Shown here piece by piece: positions 25,184-38,379 of a DNA stretch of 64,000 nt. Both the position numbers and the translations under genes were made by a program. Source of the stretch: Palaemon carinicauda (Eukaryota > Arthropoda > Malacostraca > Decapoda > Palaemonidae); NCBI RefSeq assembly GCF_036898095.1, contig NC_090751.1, positions 78,608,437 through 78,672,436 on the forward strand. The letters are read 5' to 3'. Every line of letters begins with the position of its first letter. The first letter of the stretch is position 1. A model generated the notes under the pieces. The model searched no databases, had not been told where the DNA came from, and was given only the letters and a program-made list of their open reading frames with translations.

Positions 25184-25213
25184 GTGGTTACTCCTCGGGG
25201 GAGGAGTAACCAC
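25184..25213. repeat. Perfect 13-bp-stem palindrome next to the unit B polypurine tract
   Basis: The stem GTGGTTACTCCTC pairs with GAGGAGTAACCAC around a GGGG loop. Unit A has unrelated sequence in place of the left stem (17948-17974) but keeps the right stem. Unit C carries the same palindrome at 32416-32445. Confidence 0.9.
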
Positions 25214-25766
25214 TCCAAGACTCTGCTAGGCTCGTTGCGTAGCGCTCCACAACGACTCTAACTGAGTACACACAATATACATCAACAGAAATATTACCCT
25301 GGGGCAATCAACTCTTACAAGTGTACACACAGAATGGCAATGCAGAAAAAAAATGTACCCAGACATATAATACATACATGAATCAATAAATAGAAATGCA
25401 AGTAGGCAATGTGCCTGCAATAATATCTCAAATAAGCAATGTATACATGTACAATCATAAATTGAATAAACTTTTTCATACATATTAAATCATAAGGCAA
25501 TCTGTCCTTAATCGATCAAGGGAATTACCCTTCCCACACTGCCACACCTTGGCAATTACTCTAGGGGAAACAAGCGGGGGGGGGGGGTGCTGGTTCTGTA
25601 CAATGCTCAACTTGTATGTACGGGAGAGACCCTCCCATCCCGGTACTCTACACCAGACGCACTTCCAACCTCTGTGGATTCAAACTCACCTACACTTACT
25701 TCTTTCCACCCTCCCTACCTACCAGAAGGGACTCTCCCATTTTCATTTACTGTTTGTAGTTATGAG

Positions 25767-27457
25767 TTATATGTCCTCATTTTGAAGTAATCGTTCCATC
25801 AAATCTCGCTGCTTCGCAGCAGCCTTTCTCAATGAGCGTGCGGAACGTCCTTTTGCGCCCGTTGTCTCTGATTCTACGTCACTTTCACTCATCTCACTTA
25901 CCGTATTGTTATCACTATTTGCGTCACTACCTAAGACCTCTGTGGCTGGTTGTCGAGATGTGGTAGCCTTAACCATCTCCTGGTTGTCCCTAGACGTTTC
26001 AACGATCCCTGGCATTCCTGCTGGCAAACTGTACGCAAACTCGTCTTCGACGTCGCCATCGTCTTCTCCAACACCATCATCGTCATCCGAGGGGGCAATT
26101 TCCAGGGGAACCAGGTGGCTAACAGCTCGCAGGGACACGACATCCTCGAATAGCACCTTGGCTGAACGCACGACTCCGTCGTCGTCAGAATATGACTCCA
26201 CAACACGTCCAAGTGTCCACGTAGCCCTTTTTTGATTGTCTTGCTTGACCAGCATGACGTCTCCGGGGTGCAGCTTGGAAGGTTCCCCAGATCGACAGTC
26301 GTGTCTGGCTCTCAAGGCACTCAAATACTCTTTTCTCTTCTTCTCTCGGAAGGCTTCCAAAGAGTCTGTCAGCTTCATATAATGATCACGGAGCTTTCGG
26401 GAAGTGAAGGTTACATTAAGGTGGTCGTCTGGCAAGATCGGTGCCTTGAGGTTGATTGGGCTTCCTCTCACTAAATGGGAGGGGGTAAGGACCTCATCCT
26501 CGCACCTGTCGCTGCTGTACATTAGAGTCCTGTTACTAACCACCGCCTCGGCCTCCTTCACTAATGTTAGTACATGGGCGTCCAGCAGGTACTTCTTCCC
26601 GAGGGCTATCTGGAGGACACGTTTTGTCACTCTGATTAGGCAAACGAAGAACCCACCATTCCAAGGTGCACAAGGCGTCTGAAAACACCATTCAATTCCA
26701 GTTTTCCTCAGGAACTGCTGGACTTCATCCTCTTCATAAAGTCCCTGAAGGAGGTTGCTGGCAGTCTTGAACGTTTGATGATTATCAGATGTGACGAAAA
26801 AAGGAGCACCGTGGGTAGCACAAAAACGACGTAAGGCTAAGACAAAATCCTCCGCTTCCAGGGAGGGGCAGAAATCGAGGTACACAGCCCTGCTGGCCAT
26901 GCAAGTCACGATCAGTATGTAGCCTGGCCGCGTTTCAGTCTGCATGGCCGCTATGTGGTCCACTCCGACTGCTGTAAAGGGCTTCGTTAGGTTGATCCTT
27001 CCCTTCGGTAGGGGGGTGGTGGGGGCTGTCTCAAGAGGGGCTGGAAGGCTAGCACGCATTTTGGACACTGCCGCACGGTTTGCCTCGCAATGGAACGTAG
27101 GCCCGGCGACCAGCTTTTCAGTCGAAAGATACCCATTAGTGTATTCACACCACAATGTAAATGCAAACTATGCAAATATCTTAGATAGGCCCTAACTAAG
27201 TGCTCTTTGGCTGGCAAAAGAATCAAATGTTTCATTTCCTCTACTTGGGACACTCGTCCCCTAGTGCAAATTAACTTATTATCTAACACTATATTTAATT
27301 CTCTGACAAAATTAGTAACTTCACGAGGGGGTCTGACTCCACCCTCCAAGTAAGCATAAACTGTAGGCAAATAATGTTTTTGCTCTAATTGAACAACAAT
27401 ACTGAACGGATGCCGTTTTAATTTGGCAAATTTTAGGATTATCCTAGTAACTCTCAA
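25767..27457 (-). pseudogene. Pao unit B integrase and C-terminal domain
   Basis: The zinc module (27457-26987: HLHCGVN...VRQCPKCVLAF, HHCC ligands present) is followed in a different frame by a 462-residue open frame (27155-25767) with the core and tail. Catalytic positions: Asp in VGVDHIAAM, Asp in VTSDNHQTF, but Val in GGFFVCLIRVTKRVL where the third acid (Glu) is expected. The DUF5641-like region (LHPGDVMLVKQDNQKRATWTLG) is followed by an acidic segment (SDDDDGVGEDDGDVEDE) and a Ser-rich end. It differs from unit C at only about five residues. The frame looks long and well kept, but the missing Glu should abolish integration chemistry. Confidence 0.9.
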
Positions 27458-29877
27458 TAAGAATCAGAACTATTTCCCTCAGTAGAATTTCCCATATCTC
27501 TCCTGGTGGAACAGGTCTTATTTCCTCCCTCATTTCTTGTACCGCCACCACTACGGTTCTCTCATTGGTTGGATCGTCCTCCTTGTAAGGAATAGGCTCT
27601 CCCGTGGTCCTTAGGAACTCTGGACCATTCCGCCAAAGAGTGTTTCGTAGCAATTGTTGCGTTGTTGCTCCTCTGGACAGGACATCAGCAGGATTCTGTT
27701 TGCTTGGGACATGGCTTAGGCTGAAACGGTACCCCCTGATGAAAAAAAAACAATCTCCGCCACTCTATTAGATATGAACACATTTTTGTTGTCCTTGGCA
27801 TCCGGAGATACTACCCATGCCAACGTGACCTTACTGTCGGTCCACATGACTATCTCTCGTGGCTCTATCAGCCCTTTGAGTGTCCTGGCTAATCTACAGC
27901 CTAACAACAATGCTAATAGTCCTAGCTTGGGAATTGTCAACTTGTTCATCCCCTTTGGAGTGATCCTTATTTTACTAGTGAGTAGGCTTACTTGATTGCA
28001 ATTGTCCCTAGTATATGCTACTGCGCCATATACCTTACTGCTGGCATCGGTGAATAAATGAAGCTCTAAACCTTTCTTGCCTACCGCTCTTGGAAATGTG
28101 ATGTTGCTTACCGCTTCCAATTCACACAACAACTCACTCGCTTCTCTAGCTTTTTCTCTCTTTAACACATCATCCCAACCTACGTTATCCTCCCGAAGTC
28201 GTTGGAGGAAAAGCTTTCCTCGAACAAATAATGGGCTTATCAAGCCCAGAGAATCATAAATGGAGACCAACATGGAAAGTACCCTATGCTTCGTATGTAC
28301 CCACCCCTCCCCCAATTCACTGATTCTCTTACTCTCTTTCACACACAATTGGTCGACGTCTCGGGCCCATCGCAGCCCAAGTACGTTCACATTCACCTGC
28401 TCACTCCACTGCTTCTCGCTATCGAAGGCTAAGTTATTGGACGCCCACCCTTCTAAAGGCATACCAGCCCCTTTTAAGATCTTGTTGACAGATTCATGCT
28501 CCTGCCTCATGCTCTCTACATCCTCGAAAGTACTAAGATAATTATCTACGTAAAAAGACTTCGCCAAATCTGGCCTACATTCCCTTTCGAAATGACAATT
28601 TAGAACTTGTTGCAACAAAAACGGAAAACAGACTCGCCGTGATGCCGAACACCACGACTCTAAACGCGAAGGTGAGCGCTTGACCTGCTACCTCGTGCCA
28701 CATAAATCGTGTGTATTTGTCATCTCGGGGATCTAACAAGACACGGTGGAAGGCCTTGCTGATATCGGCTATCATGCCATATTCGTTCAATCTGAACCTT
28801 ATAAGCAAATGATATGCTAATTATACTAGATTGGGGCCGGGTCAGAGGCATTCATTCAACGATTTATGACCCTTAGATTTTGCTGAGGCATTAAACACGA
28901 TTCTGAGGGGGGTCGTGCGGCTATCTTTCTTAATTCCAAAATGTGGCATGTAATACCCTTCAATCTTGGGTTCCTTTACTTCTGATATAAAGCCTGCTTC
29001 TAGATACTTATTTATCACTCCCTGATACTGATCAAAATATTCCCTGTCCTTCCTGAACTTAGTTTGCAACAATTCTAACTGCGCTACAGCGTTTCGATAG
29101 TTCGTATCTGGCCTAGCATCCGACCCGAATGGTAGGCTAACCTGATATCCCTCAGGCTTCTTTAAGACACTTTGCGACACCTTTCGCATGGCTTCCACTT
29201 CGCGAACAGTATATTGCTCTGATGGGGCGATGTCAACACGGTCCAAATGCCACCATTCATCTACGTCAAACTGGTTTGCTTCACTCGCAATTCTACAGAC
29301 ACTGAGCGTTTTCACATGTTCGATCTTTTTTCCTTCCAATAGCCACTGCGGCACTTTCCCATATGGCGACATACCATTATGAGTCAGGAAAAGACTTATC
29401 CCATCAACTTTCTCGATGCCTATGATGAAGTAGCTAAAATAATCGGCACCCACTAAAATGTGGACTTTTTCAACTCATCGGACTTATTCTCTGAATTGGC
29501 CAACGTGACTCCCTTACTAAACAGATGCTGTCTTAACTTGTACATAACCAGCGTTATGTAATGGGACGTCAATATTCTCGTGTGCCAGCAGCTTCATTCG
29601 TACTACTCTTCTTCCTATCTCTACCCTGCAGCTTACAACTTCATATTGTCCGCTTATTTCTATGGTGCCAAGCGGAGCTACCACCGGTAGGCCTAATTGC
29701 CTCATGATTTTCGCGGATATGAAGCTTTTTTTGGCTTCCCGTATCGAGAAATAAGCGGACTCGCTTACTACCTTGCTCATGATTGATTTCGGCCAGAGCC
29801 GTTGGCAAGATTGTACATGGGAGGTCTACGTTGGAGATCTGTGCGATTTTTGCACTTTTGCACTGTTTGGATTCCAC
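27444..29877 (-). pseudogene. Pao unit B protease–RT–RNase H
   Basis: Architecture and most lesions are as in unit A: 7-T frameshift in the protease, TGA after SLNECL, frameshift after FGITASLF, and YVDN instead of YVDD. Unit B shares with C a further loss: RNase H PKLGLL (28618-27716 frame) where A and the 60-kb copy have PKLELL, so the second RNase H acid is Gly. An added frame break follows VFFSSGG near 27716, at an A-run. Sequence identity switches near 28252-28263: A-like to the right, C-like to the left. Confidence 0.9.
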
Positions 29878-29913
29878 TTTATCTTTAGATGGATGAGCGG
29901 CAGTTTCGTGCTG

Positions 29914-31128
29914 TCAAGGCGTCGCATTTACTACGGGGCGGGATGTTGTAGACTGACTACTACTATTACTTTGGGCTGAAGTGGAAGGAACTGATTGCGG
30001 GCGTTTTCCCACATTATAATTATCACAAATGGCTGTGTTGTGGTTTCCATTACAATTCTTACAAGAGTTAGGGACGGGACACTTATCACTTCGATGACCA
30101 AACTTAGTGCAAGTGAAACATAGGCCCTTCTTTAGCAAAATGCGACATCTGACAGTCACGTCAGTTACTTGGCGGCATCCATGAGGCGGGTGCCGTTCGT
30201 TACAAAATGGACAAGAATTATTTTAAACTGATTTCGACTTCACTCTAACACTGACGTCTATTCTCTTGTCAGGTTCAAGTTTATCTCCTCGTTGCAAGGC
30301 ATTGTCCTCGAGCATTCTAATAATGAAATCGATGGCATCGAAAAATTAATCTAGCCTATAGTCACACTTTCTCAGATGCTCAACTAATTTCCTCTAGAGC
30401 TTCCCTTTTGACAACTTTTGATTAATGAGGCTCATGACAATACCATGGCCTATATCGTTACTACTTAGCTTCTTGATCTGCTCAATTATGATTGTTAATT
30501 CAAAACGAAACCTTTTCAGCTCTCCAGGATCTAAGGAGGGTACAAAGATATTAACCAACTTTCTGTGCAGAATTATGAGTGTCTGATGGACATTACCATA
30601 TTGTTTGTCTAAGAGATCCAACGCTATCCTATAGTTCGCGGTGGTTACACTTAGGGATTTTACGATCCTAAGCGGATCCCTGCCTAAAGTCCCCAACAGA
30701 TATGTGAATTTAGATACATCATCCAAATCTGCTCTTCGATCCACATGTATCGTAAAGAGCTCTCGATATGAAGCATATTCCTGCACTTCCCCTTCAAACG
30801 TGGGGAGAGGCAGCGGTTTCAATCTGGGGAGGGAAACATTCCCCGTCGAAGTGACTTTCACTCTATCAATTCGATTATACAGAAGGGTAGAAGCTTGCGT
30901 AGCTTCTCCTAATGTGTGCCTGATTCGGGCTTCTAAACCAGGTTCTAGTTTAACAGATTGTTTCTTGTACAGCTCTCTTAGCTGTCTTTCCTCCTCTTGC
31001 AATTGCGTGACTAGATTTTGGTACACGGATTCAGAGTTGGTCTTAACTAACGCACGCTGAGTTTCAACCAGTAAGTCTAGTATGAGGGCCATCGATGCCT
31101 CGATGTATACGATCGTGGCCACCGCCAT
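29914..31128 (-). pseudogene. Pao unit B gag with zinc knuckles
   Basis: The 244-residue capsid frame starts at 31128 and is residue-identical to unit A. It has the same in-frame stops, except that the last one before the knuckles is TAA here (TAG in A). The knuckle is CFTCTKFGHRSDKC, then CKNCNGNHNTAIC. The upstream Cys pair motif reads CPFCNERHPPHGC here, whereas A has Phe in place of the first Cys. Confidence 0.9.
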
Positions 31129-31352
31129 TTTGACTGGCTTTACTCTATTTCGGGGGCTTCGGCAAACTAGGAAGGAACAGAATTAGGTTTAAGTTACGAA
31201 GAACCGGGCACAAAAGACTAGAGTCACACGCGGTCGGTCGCACAACGGGACACTGAGGGCTTTGTTTAGTCTCTCCCTCTATCTCCTATTAGGGTTACTC
31301 TAAAGACCATACCTCATTGAATTTCCTTTCAAGCTCTGGAAAGCACTTGTCA

Positions 31353-31369
31353 TCCGGTTCGAAGGACCA
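31353..31369 (-). promoter_or_regulatory. Primer-binding site of unit B, tRNA-Tyr type
   Basis: Same sequence and 2-base offset from the LTR as in unit A. Confidence 0.65.
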
Positions 31370-31371
31370 AA

Positions 31372-32382
31372 TGTCGTGAATTTTCTCCGACTTATTGGAA
31401 TTAATGATTCTAGGCCCGATGGAATAGGCTGATGACAAGACCTTGAAGAGATTTGCTTTCCAAAACTATTCAGGATTCAATAAAATATGATCACAATTTT
31501 CAAGTTTATTACACAAATAATCATTTATTTGATAGAGAAATACCACACAATGACACTTTAAGCTAATTTAGAAATAGAACTGTCACCCTTAGGAGGTCTG
31601 CAACATGTGCTCATGAAACACAGAGTCCACGTTGGACAAAATAAGACTAAGTTTTTGTAATTACAACAATTATTCCCTGGTAAATCATATACCAAGGTCC
31701 ATAGGCGTATTCTGATGCATAAAACTAATCCCCAGTCCCTGGGATGACAATTTTACAGATCGATACAAAGTTATATACAAAACTCAAAAAAGGAACCGAC
31801 CTGGTATCACGGTGGCTTGGAGACGGAGACACTAACAATATAGTTTAACTTTCTGGGTTGGATGTTTAGGCAGGAATGAACGAGCGTCGTGCTGTACAGC
31901 TCTGAGGAAAACTATGATCTCCCGCGCTAACTAAAGTGTCCTTGTGAGATTCGAGGGAACTCATACATTATTTATTCAATAAGGGGTTTGATAAAGCTTC
32001 TTTATCGACCACAAGACAGAGAAACAATCAAAGTCTTACTTCAGATCAAAGGGTAAACTTAATAGTTCGGCTGAAGGCCATAATTTGCCGTAATACAACA
32101 AGCTGGAGAGTCCTTGGCTCTAAACATATACATCGATATTTTTGTTGTGGTAAACCAGTACAATATCATTTTTGTAATTCGTAAATAATAAATACTTTGT
32201 CTCTCTGACACCCGCTCCTTCCCAACCAGGTGGTTGAAATTTATGCCACAATACCGTCACATATTGGACAACACTCATTCGCAGAAAGACCCACAATTTC
32301 TTCCAATCTTACCCCAATTTAATGCAACGTTCGTGGAGTTAAATGGCGGGGATTTCGAATGATCAGTTAGAAACTCCCGACA
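31372..32382 (-). repeat. Pao LTR3 (shared: 5' LTR of B, 3' LTR of C), 1011 bp
   Basis: Almost identical to LTR2 (a few substitutions, e.g. aggaggtctg against agggggtctg), as expected if the two are duplication products. Confidence 0.92.
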
Positions 32383-32415
32383 TCCTCCACACCCGAAATG
32401 AAGGGGCGATGAAAC

Positions 32416-32445
32416 GTGGTTACTCCTCGGGGGAGGAGTAACCAC
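32416..32445. repeat. Palindrome next to the unit C polypurine tract
   Basis: Same 13-bp stem and GGGG loop as at 25184-25213. Confidence 0.9.
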
Positions 32446-32998
32446 TCCAAGACTCTGCTAGGCTCGTTGCGTAGCGCTCCACAACGACTCTAACTGAGTA
32501 CACACAATATACATCAACAGAAATATTACCCTGGGGCAATCAACTCTTACAAGTGTACACACAGAATGGCAATGCAGAAAAAAAATGTACTCAGACATAT
32601 AATACATACATGAATCAATAAATAGAAATGCAAGTAGGCAATGTGCCTGCAATAATATCTCAAATAAGCAATGTATACATGTACAATCATAAATTGAATA
32701 AACTTTTTCATACATATTAAATCATAAGGCAATCTGTCCTTAATCGATCAAGGGAATTACCCTTCCCACACTGCCACACCTTGGCAATTACTCTAGGGGA
32801 AACAAGCGGGGGGGGGGGGTGCTGGTTCTGTACAATGCTCAACTTGTATGTACGGGAGAGACCCTCCCATCCCGGTACTCTACACCAGACGCACTTCCAA
32901 CCTCTGTGGATTCAAACTCACCTACACTTACTTCTTTCCACCCTCCCTACCTACCAGAAGGGACTCTCCCATTTTCATTTACTGTTTGTAGTTATGAG

Positions 32999-34689
32999 TT
33001 ATATGTCCTCATTTTGAAGTAATCGTTCCATCAAATCTCGCTGCTTCGCAGCAGCCTTTCTCAGTGAGCGTGCGGAACGTCCTTTTGCGCCCGTTGTCTC
33101 TGATTCTACGTCACTTTCACTCATCTCACTTACCGTATTGTTATCACTATTTGCGTCACTACCTAAGACCTCTGTGGCTGGTTGTCGAGATGTGGTAGCC
33201 TTAACCATCTCCTGGTTGTCCCTAGACGTTTCAACGATCCCTGGCATTCCTGCTGGCAAACTGTACGCAAACTCGTCTTTGACGTCGCCATCGTCTTCTC
33301 CAACACCATCATCGTCATCCGAGGGGGCAATTTCCAGGGGAACCAGGTGGCTAACAGCTCGCAGGGACACGACATCCTCGAATAGCACCTTGGCTGAACG
33401 CACGACTCCGTCGTCGTCAGAATATGACTCCACGACACGTCCAAGTGTCCACGTAGCCCTTTTTTGATTGTCTTGCTTGACCAGCATGACGTCTCCGGGG
33501 TGCAGCTTGGAAGGTTCCCCAGATCGACAGTCGTGTCTGGCTCTCAAGGCACTCAAATACTCTTTTCTCTTCTTCTCTCGGAAGGCTTCCAAAGAGTCTG
33601 TCAGCTTCATATAATGATCACGGAGCTTTCGGGAAGTGAAGGTTACATTAAGGTGGTCGTCTGGCAAGATCGGTGCCTTGAGGTTGATTGGGCTTCCTCT
33701 CACTAAATGGGAGGGGGTAAGGACCTCATCCTCGCACCTGTCGCTGCTGTACATTAGAGTCCTGTTACTAACCACCGCCTCGGCCTCCTTCACTAATGTT
33801 AGTACATGGGCGTCCAGCAGGTACTTCTTCCCGAGGGCTATCTGGAGGACACGTTTTGTCACTCTGATTAGGCAAACGAAGAACCCACCATTCCAAGGTG
33901 CACAAGGCGTCTGAAAACGCCATTCAATTCCAGTTTTCCTCAGGAACTGCTGGACTTCATCCTCTTCATAAAGTCCCTGAAGGAGGTTGCTGGCAGTCTT
34001 GAACGTTTGATGATTATCAGATGTGACGAAAAAAGGAGCACCGTGGGTAGCACAAAAACGACGTAAGGCTAAGACAAAATCCTCCGCTTCCAGGGAGGGG
34101 CAGAAATCGAGGTACACAGCCCTGCTGGCCATGCAAGTCACGATCAGTATGTAGCCTGGCCGCGTTTCAGTCTGTATGGCCGCTATGTGGTCCACTCCGA
34201 CTGCTGTAAAGGGCTTCGTTAGGTTGATCCTTCCCTTCGGTAGGGGGGTGGTGGGGGCTGTCTCAAGAGGGGCTGGAAATCTAGCACGCATTTTGGACAC
34301 TGCCGCACGGTTTGCCTCGCAATGGAACGTAGGCCCGGCGACCAGCTTTTCAGTCGAAAGATACCCATTAGTGTATTCACACCACAATGTAAATGCAAAC
34401 TATGCAAATATCTTAGATAGGCCCTAACTAAGTGCCCTTTGGCTGGCAAAAGAATCAAATGTTTCATTTCCTCTACTTGGGACACTCGTCCCCTAGTGCA
34501 AATTAACTTATTATCTAACACTAGATTTAATTCTCTGACAAAATTAGTAACTTCACGAGGGGGTCTGACTCCACCCTCCAAGTAAGCATAAACTGTAGGC
34601 AAATAATGTTTTTGCTCTAATTGAACAACAATACTGAACGGATGCCGTTTTAATTTGGCAAATTTTAGGATTATCCTAGTAACTCTCAA
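32999..34689 (-). pseudogene. Pao unit C integrase and C-terminal domain
   Basis: The zinc module (34689-34219) and core-plus-tail frame (34387-32999, 462 residues) are nearly identical to unit B. VGVDH and VTSDNHQTF are kept, and the third acid is again Val (GGFFVCLI). Differences from B include GIEWRFQ against GIEWCFQ and DVKDE against DVEDE. Confidence 0.9.
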
Positions 34690-37129
34690 TAAGAATCAGA
34701 ACTATTTCCCTCAGTAGAATTTCCCATATCTCTCCTGGTGGAACAGGTCTTATTTCCTCCCTCATTTCTTGTACCGCCACCACTACGGTTCTTTCATTGG
34801 TTGGATCGTCCTCCTTGTAAGGAATAGGCTCTCCCGTGGTCCTTAGGAACTCTGGACCATTCCGCCAAAGAGTGTTTCGTAGCAATTGTTGCGTTGTTGC
34901 TCCTCTGGACAGGACATCAGCAGGATTCTGTTTGCTTGGGACATGGCTTAGGCTGAAACGGCACCCCCTGATGAAAAAAAAAACAATTTCCGCCACTCTA
35001 TTAGATATGAACACATTTTTGTTGTCCTTGGCATCCGGAGATACTACTCATGCCAACGTGACCTTACTGTCGGTCCACATGACTATCTCTCGTGGCTCTA
35101 TCAGCCCTTTGAGTGTCCTGGCTAATCTACAGCCTAACAACAATGCTAATAGTCCTAGCTTGGGAATTGTCAACTTGTTCATCCCCTTTGGAGTGATCCT
35201 TATTTTACTAGTGAGTAGGCTTACTTGATTGCAATTGTCCCTAGTATATGCTACTGCGCCATATACCTTACTGCTGGCATCGGTGAATAAATGAAGCTCT
35301 AAACCTTTCTTGCCTACCGCTCTTGGAAATGTGATGTTGCTTACCGCTTCCAATTCACACAACAACTCACTCGCTTCTCTAGCTTTTTCTCTCTTTAACA
35401 CATCATCCCAACCTACGTTATCCTCCCGAAGTCGTTGGAGGAAAAGCTTTCCTCGAACAAATAATGGGCTTATCAAGCCCAGAGAATCATAAATGAAGAC
35501 CAACATGGAAAGTACCTTATGCTACGTAGGTACCCACCCCTCCCCCAATTCACTGATTCTCTTACTCTCTTTCACACACAATTGGTCGACGTCTCGGGCC
35601 CATCGCAGCCCAAGTACGTTCACATTCACCTGCTCACTCCACTGCTTCTCGCTATCGAAGGCTAAGTTATTGGACGCCCACCCTTCTAAAGGCATACCAG
35701 CCCCTTTTAAGATCTTGTTGACAGATTCATGCTCCTGCCTCATGCTCTCTACATCCTTGAAAGTACTAAGATAATTATATACGTAAATGGACTTCGCCAA
35801 ATCTGGCCTACCTTCCCTCTCGAAATGACAATTTAGAACTTGTTGCAACAAAAAGAAAAAACAGACTCACCGTGATGCCGAACACCACGACTCTAAAGGC
35901 GAAGGTGAGCGCTCGACCTGCTACCTCGCGCCACAGAAGTCGTGTGTATTTGGCATCACGGGGATCTAACAAGACATGGTGGAAGGCCTTGCTGATGTCG
36001 GCTATCATGCCATATTCGTTCAATATGAACCTTATAAGCAAATGATATGCTAATTCTACTAGATTGGGGCAGGGTCAGAGGCATTCATTCAATGATTTAT
36101 GACCCTTAGATTTTGCTGAGGCATTAAACACGATTCTGAGGGGGGTCGTGCGGCTATCTTTCTTAATTCCAAAATGTGGCATGTAATACTCTTCAATCTT
36201 GGGTTCCTTTACTTCTGATATAAAGCCTGCTTCTAGATACTTATTTATCACTCCCTGATATTGATCAAAATATTCCCTGTCCTTCCTGAACTTAGTTTGC
36301 AACAATTCTAACTGCGCTACAGTGTTTCGATAGTTCGTATCTGGCCTAGCATCCGACCCGAATGGTAGGCTAACCTGATATCCCTCAGGCTTCTTTACGA
36401 CACTTTGCGACACCTTCCGCATGGCTTCCGCTTCGTGAACAGTATATTGCTCTGAGGGGGCGATGTCAACACGGTCCAAATGCCACCATTCATCTACGTC
36501 AAACTGGTTTGGTTCACTCGCAATTCTACAAACACTGAGCGTTTTCACATGTTCGATCTTTTTTCCTTCCAATAGCCACTGCGGCACTTTCCCATATGGC
36601 GACATACCATTATGGGTCAGGAAAAGACTTATCCCATCAACTTTCTTGATACGTATGATGAAGTAGCTAAAATAATCAGCCCCAACTAAAATGTGGACTT
36701 TTTCAACTCATTTGACTTATTCTCTGGATCGGTCAACGTGACTCCCTTACTCAACAGATGCTGTCTAACTTGTACATAACTAGAGTTATGTATTGGGACG
36801 TCAATGTTCTCGTGTGCTACCAGCTTCATTCGTACTACTCTTCTTCTTATCTCTACCCTACAGCTTACTACTTCATATTGTCCGCTTATTTCTGCGGAGC
36901 CAAACGGAGCTATGTTCAACGCTACACTTCCTACCACCGGTATGCCTAATTGCCTCACAGTTTTCGCAGATATGAAGCTTTTTTGGCTTCCCGTATCAAG
37001 AAATAAGCGGACTCGCTTACTACCTTGCTTATGATTGATTTCAGCCATAGCCCTTGGCAAGATTGTACATATGAGGTCTACGTTGGACATCTGTGTGATC
37101 TTTGCACTTTTGCACTGTTTGGATTCCAC
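34676..37129 (-). pseudogene. Pao unit C protease–RT–RNase H
   Basis: The protease frame is open across the active-site box (37129-36686: RLFLDTGSQKSFISAKTVRQ), so this copy lacks the T-run insertion of A and B. It also keeps about 18 bp missing from A/B (codons around VVGSVALNIAPFG). RT: 36605-36075, 36041-35808 (ADISKAFHHVLLDP) and 35851-35522, where the catalytic box is YVYN, so both acids of YVDD are lost. The RNase H part (35506-35048) has PKLGLL as in B. Right of about 35496 the copy differs from B; left of it they are near-identical. Confidence 0.9.
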
Positions 37130-37249
37130 TTTATCTTTAGATGGACGGGAGGCAGTTTAGTGCTGTCAAGATGTCGCATTTACTACGGGGCGGGATGTTG
37201 TAGACTGACTACTACTACTACTTGGGGCTGAAGTGGAGGGAACTGATTG

Positions 37250-38379
37250 CGGTCATTTTCCCGCATTATAATTATCACAAATGGCTGTGTTGTGGTTACC
37301 ATTACAATTCTTACAAGAGTTAGAGACGGGACACTAATCACTTCGATGACCAAACTTAGTGCAATTAAAAAACAGGCCCTTCTTTAGCAAAATGCGACAT
37401 CTGGCAGCCACGTCAGTAACTTGGCGGCATCCGTGAGGCGGGTGCCGTTCGTTACAAAAGGGACAAGAATAATTCTATACTGGTTTCGACTTCGCTCTTA
37501 CACTGACGTCTACTCTCTTGTCAGGTTCAAGTTTATCTCCTCGTTGCAAGGCATCGACCTCGAGCATTCTAATAATGAAATGGATCGCATCGAAGAATTC
37601 ATCTAGCGTATAGTCACACTTTCTCAGATGCTCAACTAATTTCCTGTAGAGCTTCCCTTCTGACAACTTTTGATCAATGAGGCTCATGACAATACCATGG
37701 CCTATATATTACTACTTAGCTTCTTGATCTGCTCAATTATGATTGTTAATTCAAAACGAAACCTTTTCAACTCTACAGGATCTAAGGAGCGTACAAAGAT
37801 ATTAACCAACTTTCTGTGCAGAATTACGAGTGTCTGATGGACATTACCATATTGTTTGTCTAAGAGATCCACCGCTATCCTATAGTTCACGGCGGTTACA
37901 CTTAGGGATTTTACGATCCTAAGCGGATCCCTGCCTAAAGTCCCCAACAGATATGTGAATTTAGATACATCATCCAAATCTGCTCTTCGATCCACATGTA
38001 TTGTAAAGAGCTCTCGATATGAAGCATATTCCTTCACTTCCCCTTCAAACGTGGGTAGAGGCAGCGGTTTCAATCTGGGGAGGGAAACAATCCACGTCAA
38101 AGGTACTTTCACTCTATCAATTCGATTATAAAGAAGGGTAGAAGCTCGCGTAGCTTCTCCTAATGTGTGCCTGATTCGGGCTTCTAAACCAGGTTCTAGT
38201 TTAACAGATTTTTTTTTGTACAGCTCTCTTAGCTGTCATTCCTCCTCTTGCAATTGCGTGACCAGATTCTGGTGCACAGATTCAGAGTAGGTCTCAACTA
38301 ACGCAAGCTGCGTTTCAACCAGTAAGGTTACTCTGAGGCCCATCGATGCCTCGATGTGTACGATCGTGGCCACCGCCAT
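37250..38379 (-). pseudogene. Pao unit C gag with zinc knuckles
   Basis: The ATG is at 38377-38379, but the N-terminal coil region is shifted and interrupted. The capsid core runs 38112-37702 (LKPLPLPTFEGEVKEYASYR) and 37687-37475 (KCDYTLDEFFDAIHFI). This copy lacks the two early stops of A/B, showing the intact reading of that segment. A TAG at the same place as in A, just before the knuckles, is kept. The first knuckle is damaged here (FNCTKFGHRSD without the first Cys, then a stop). Confidence 0.85.
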
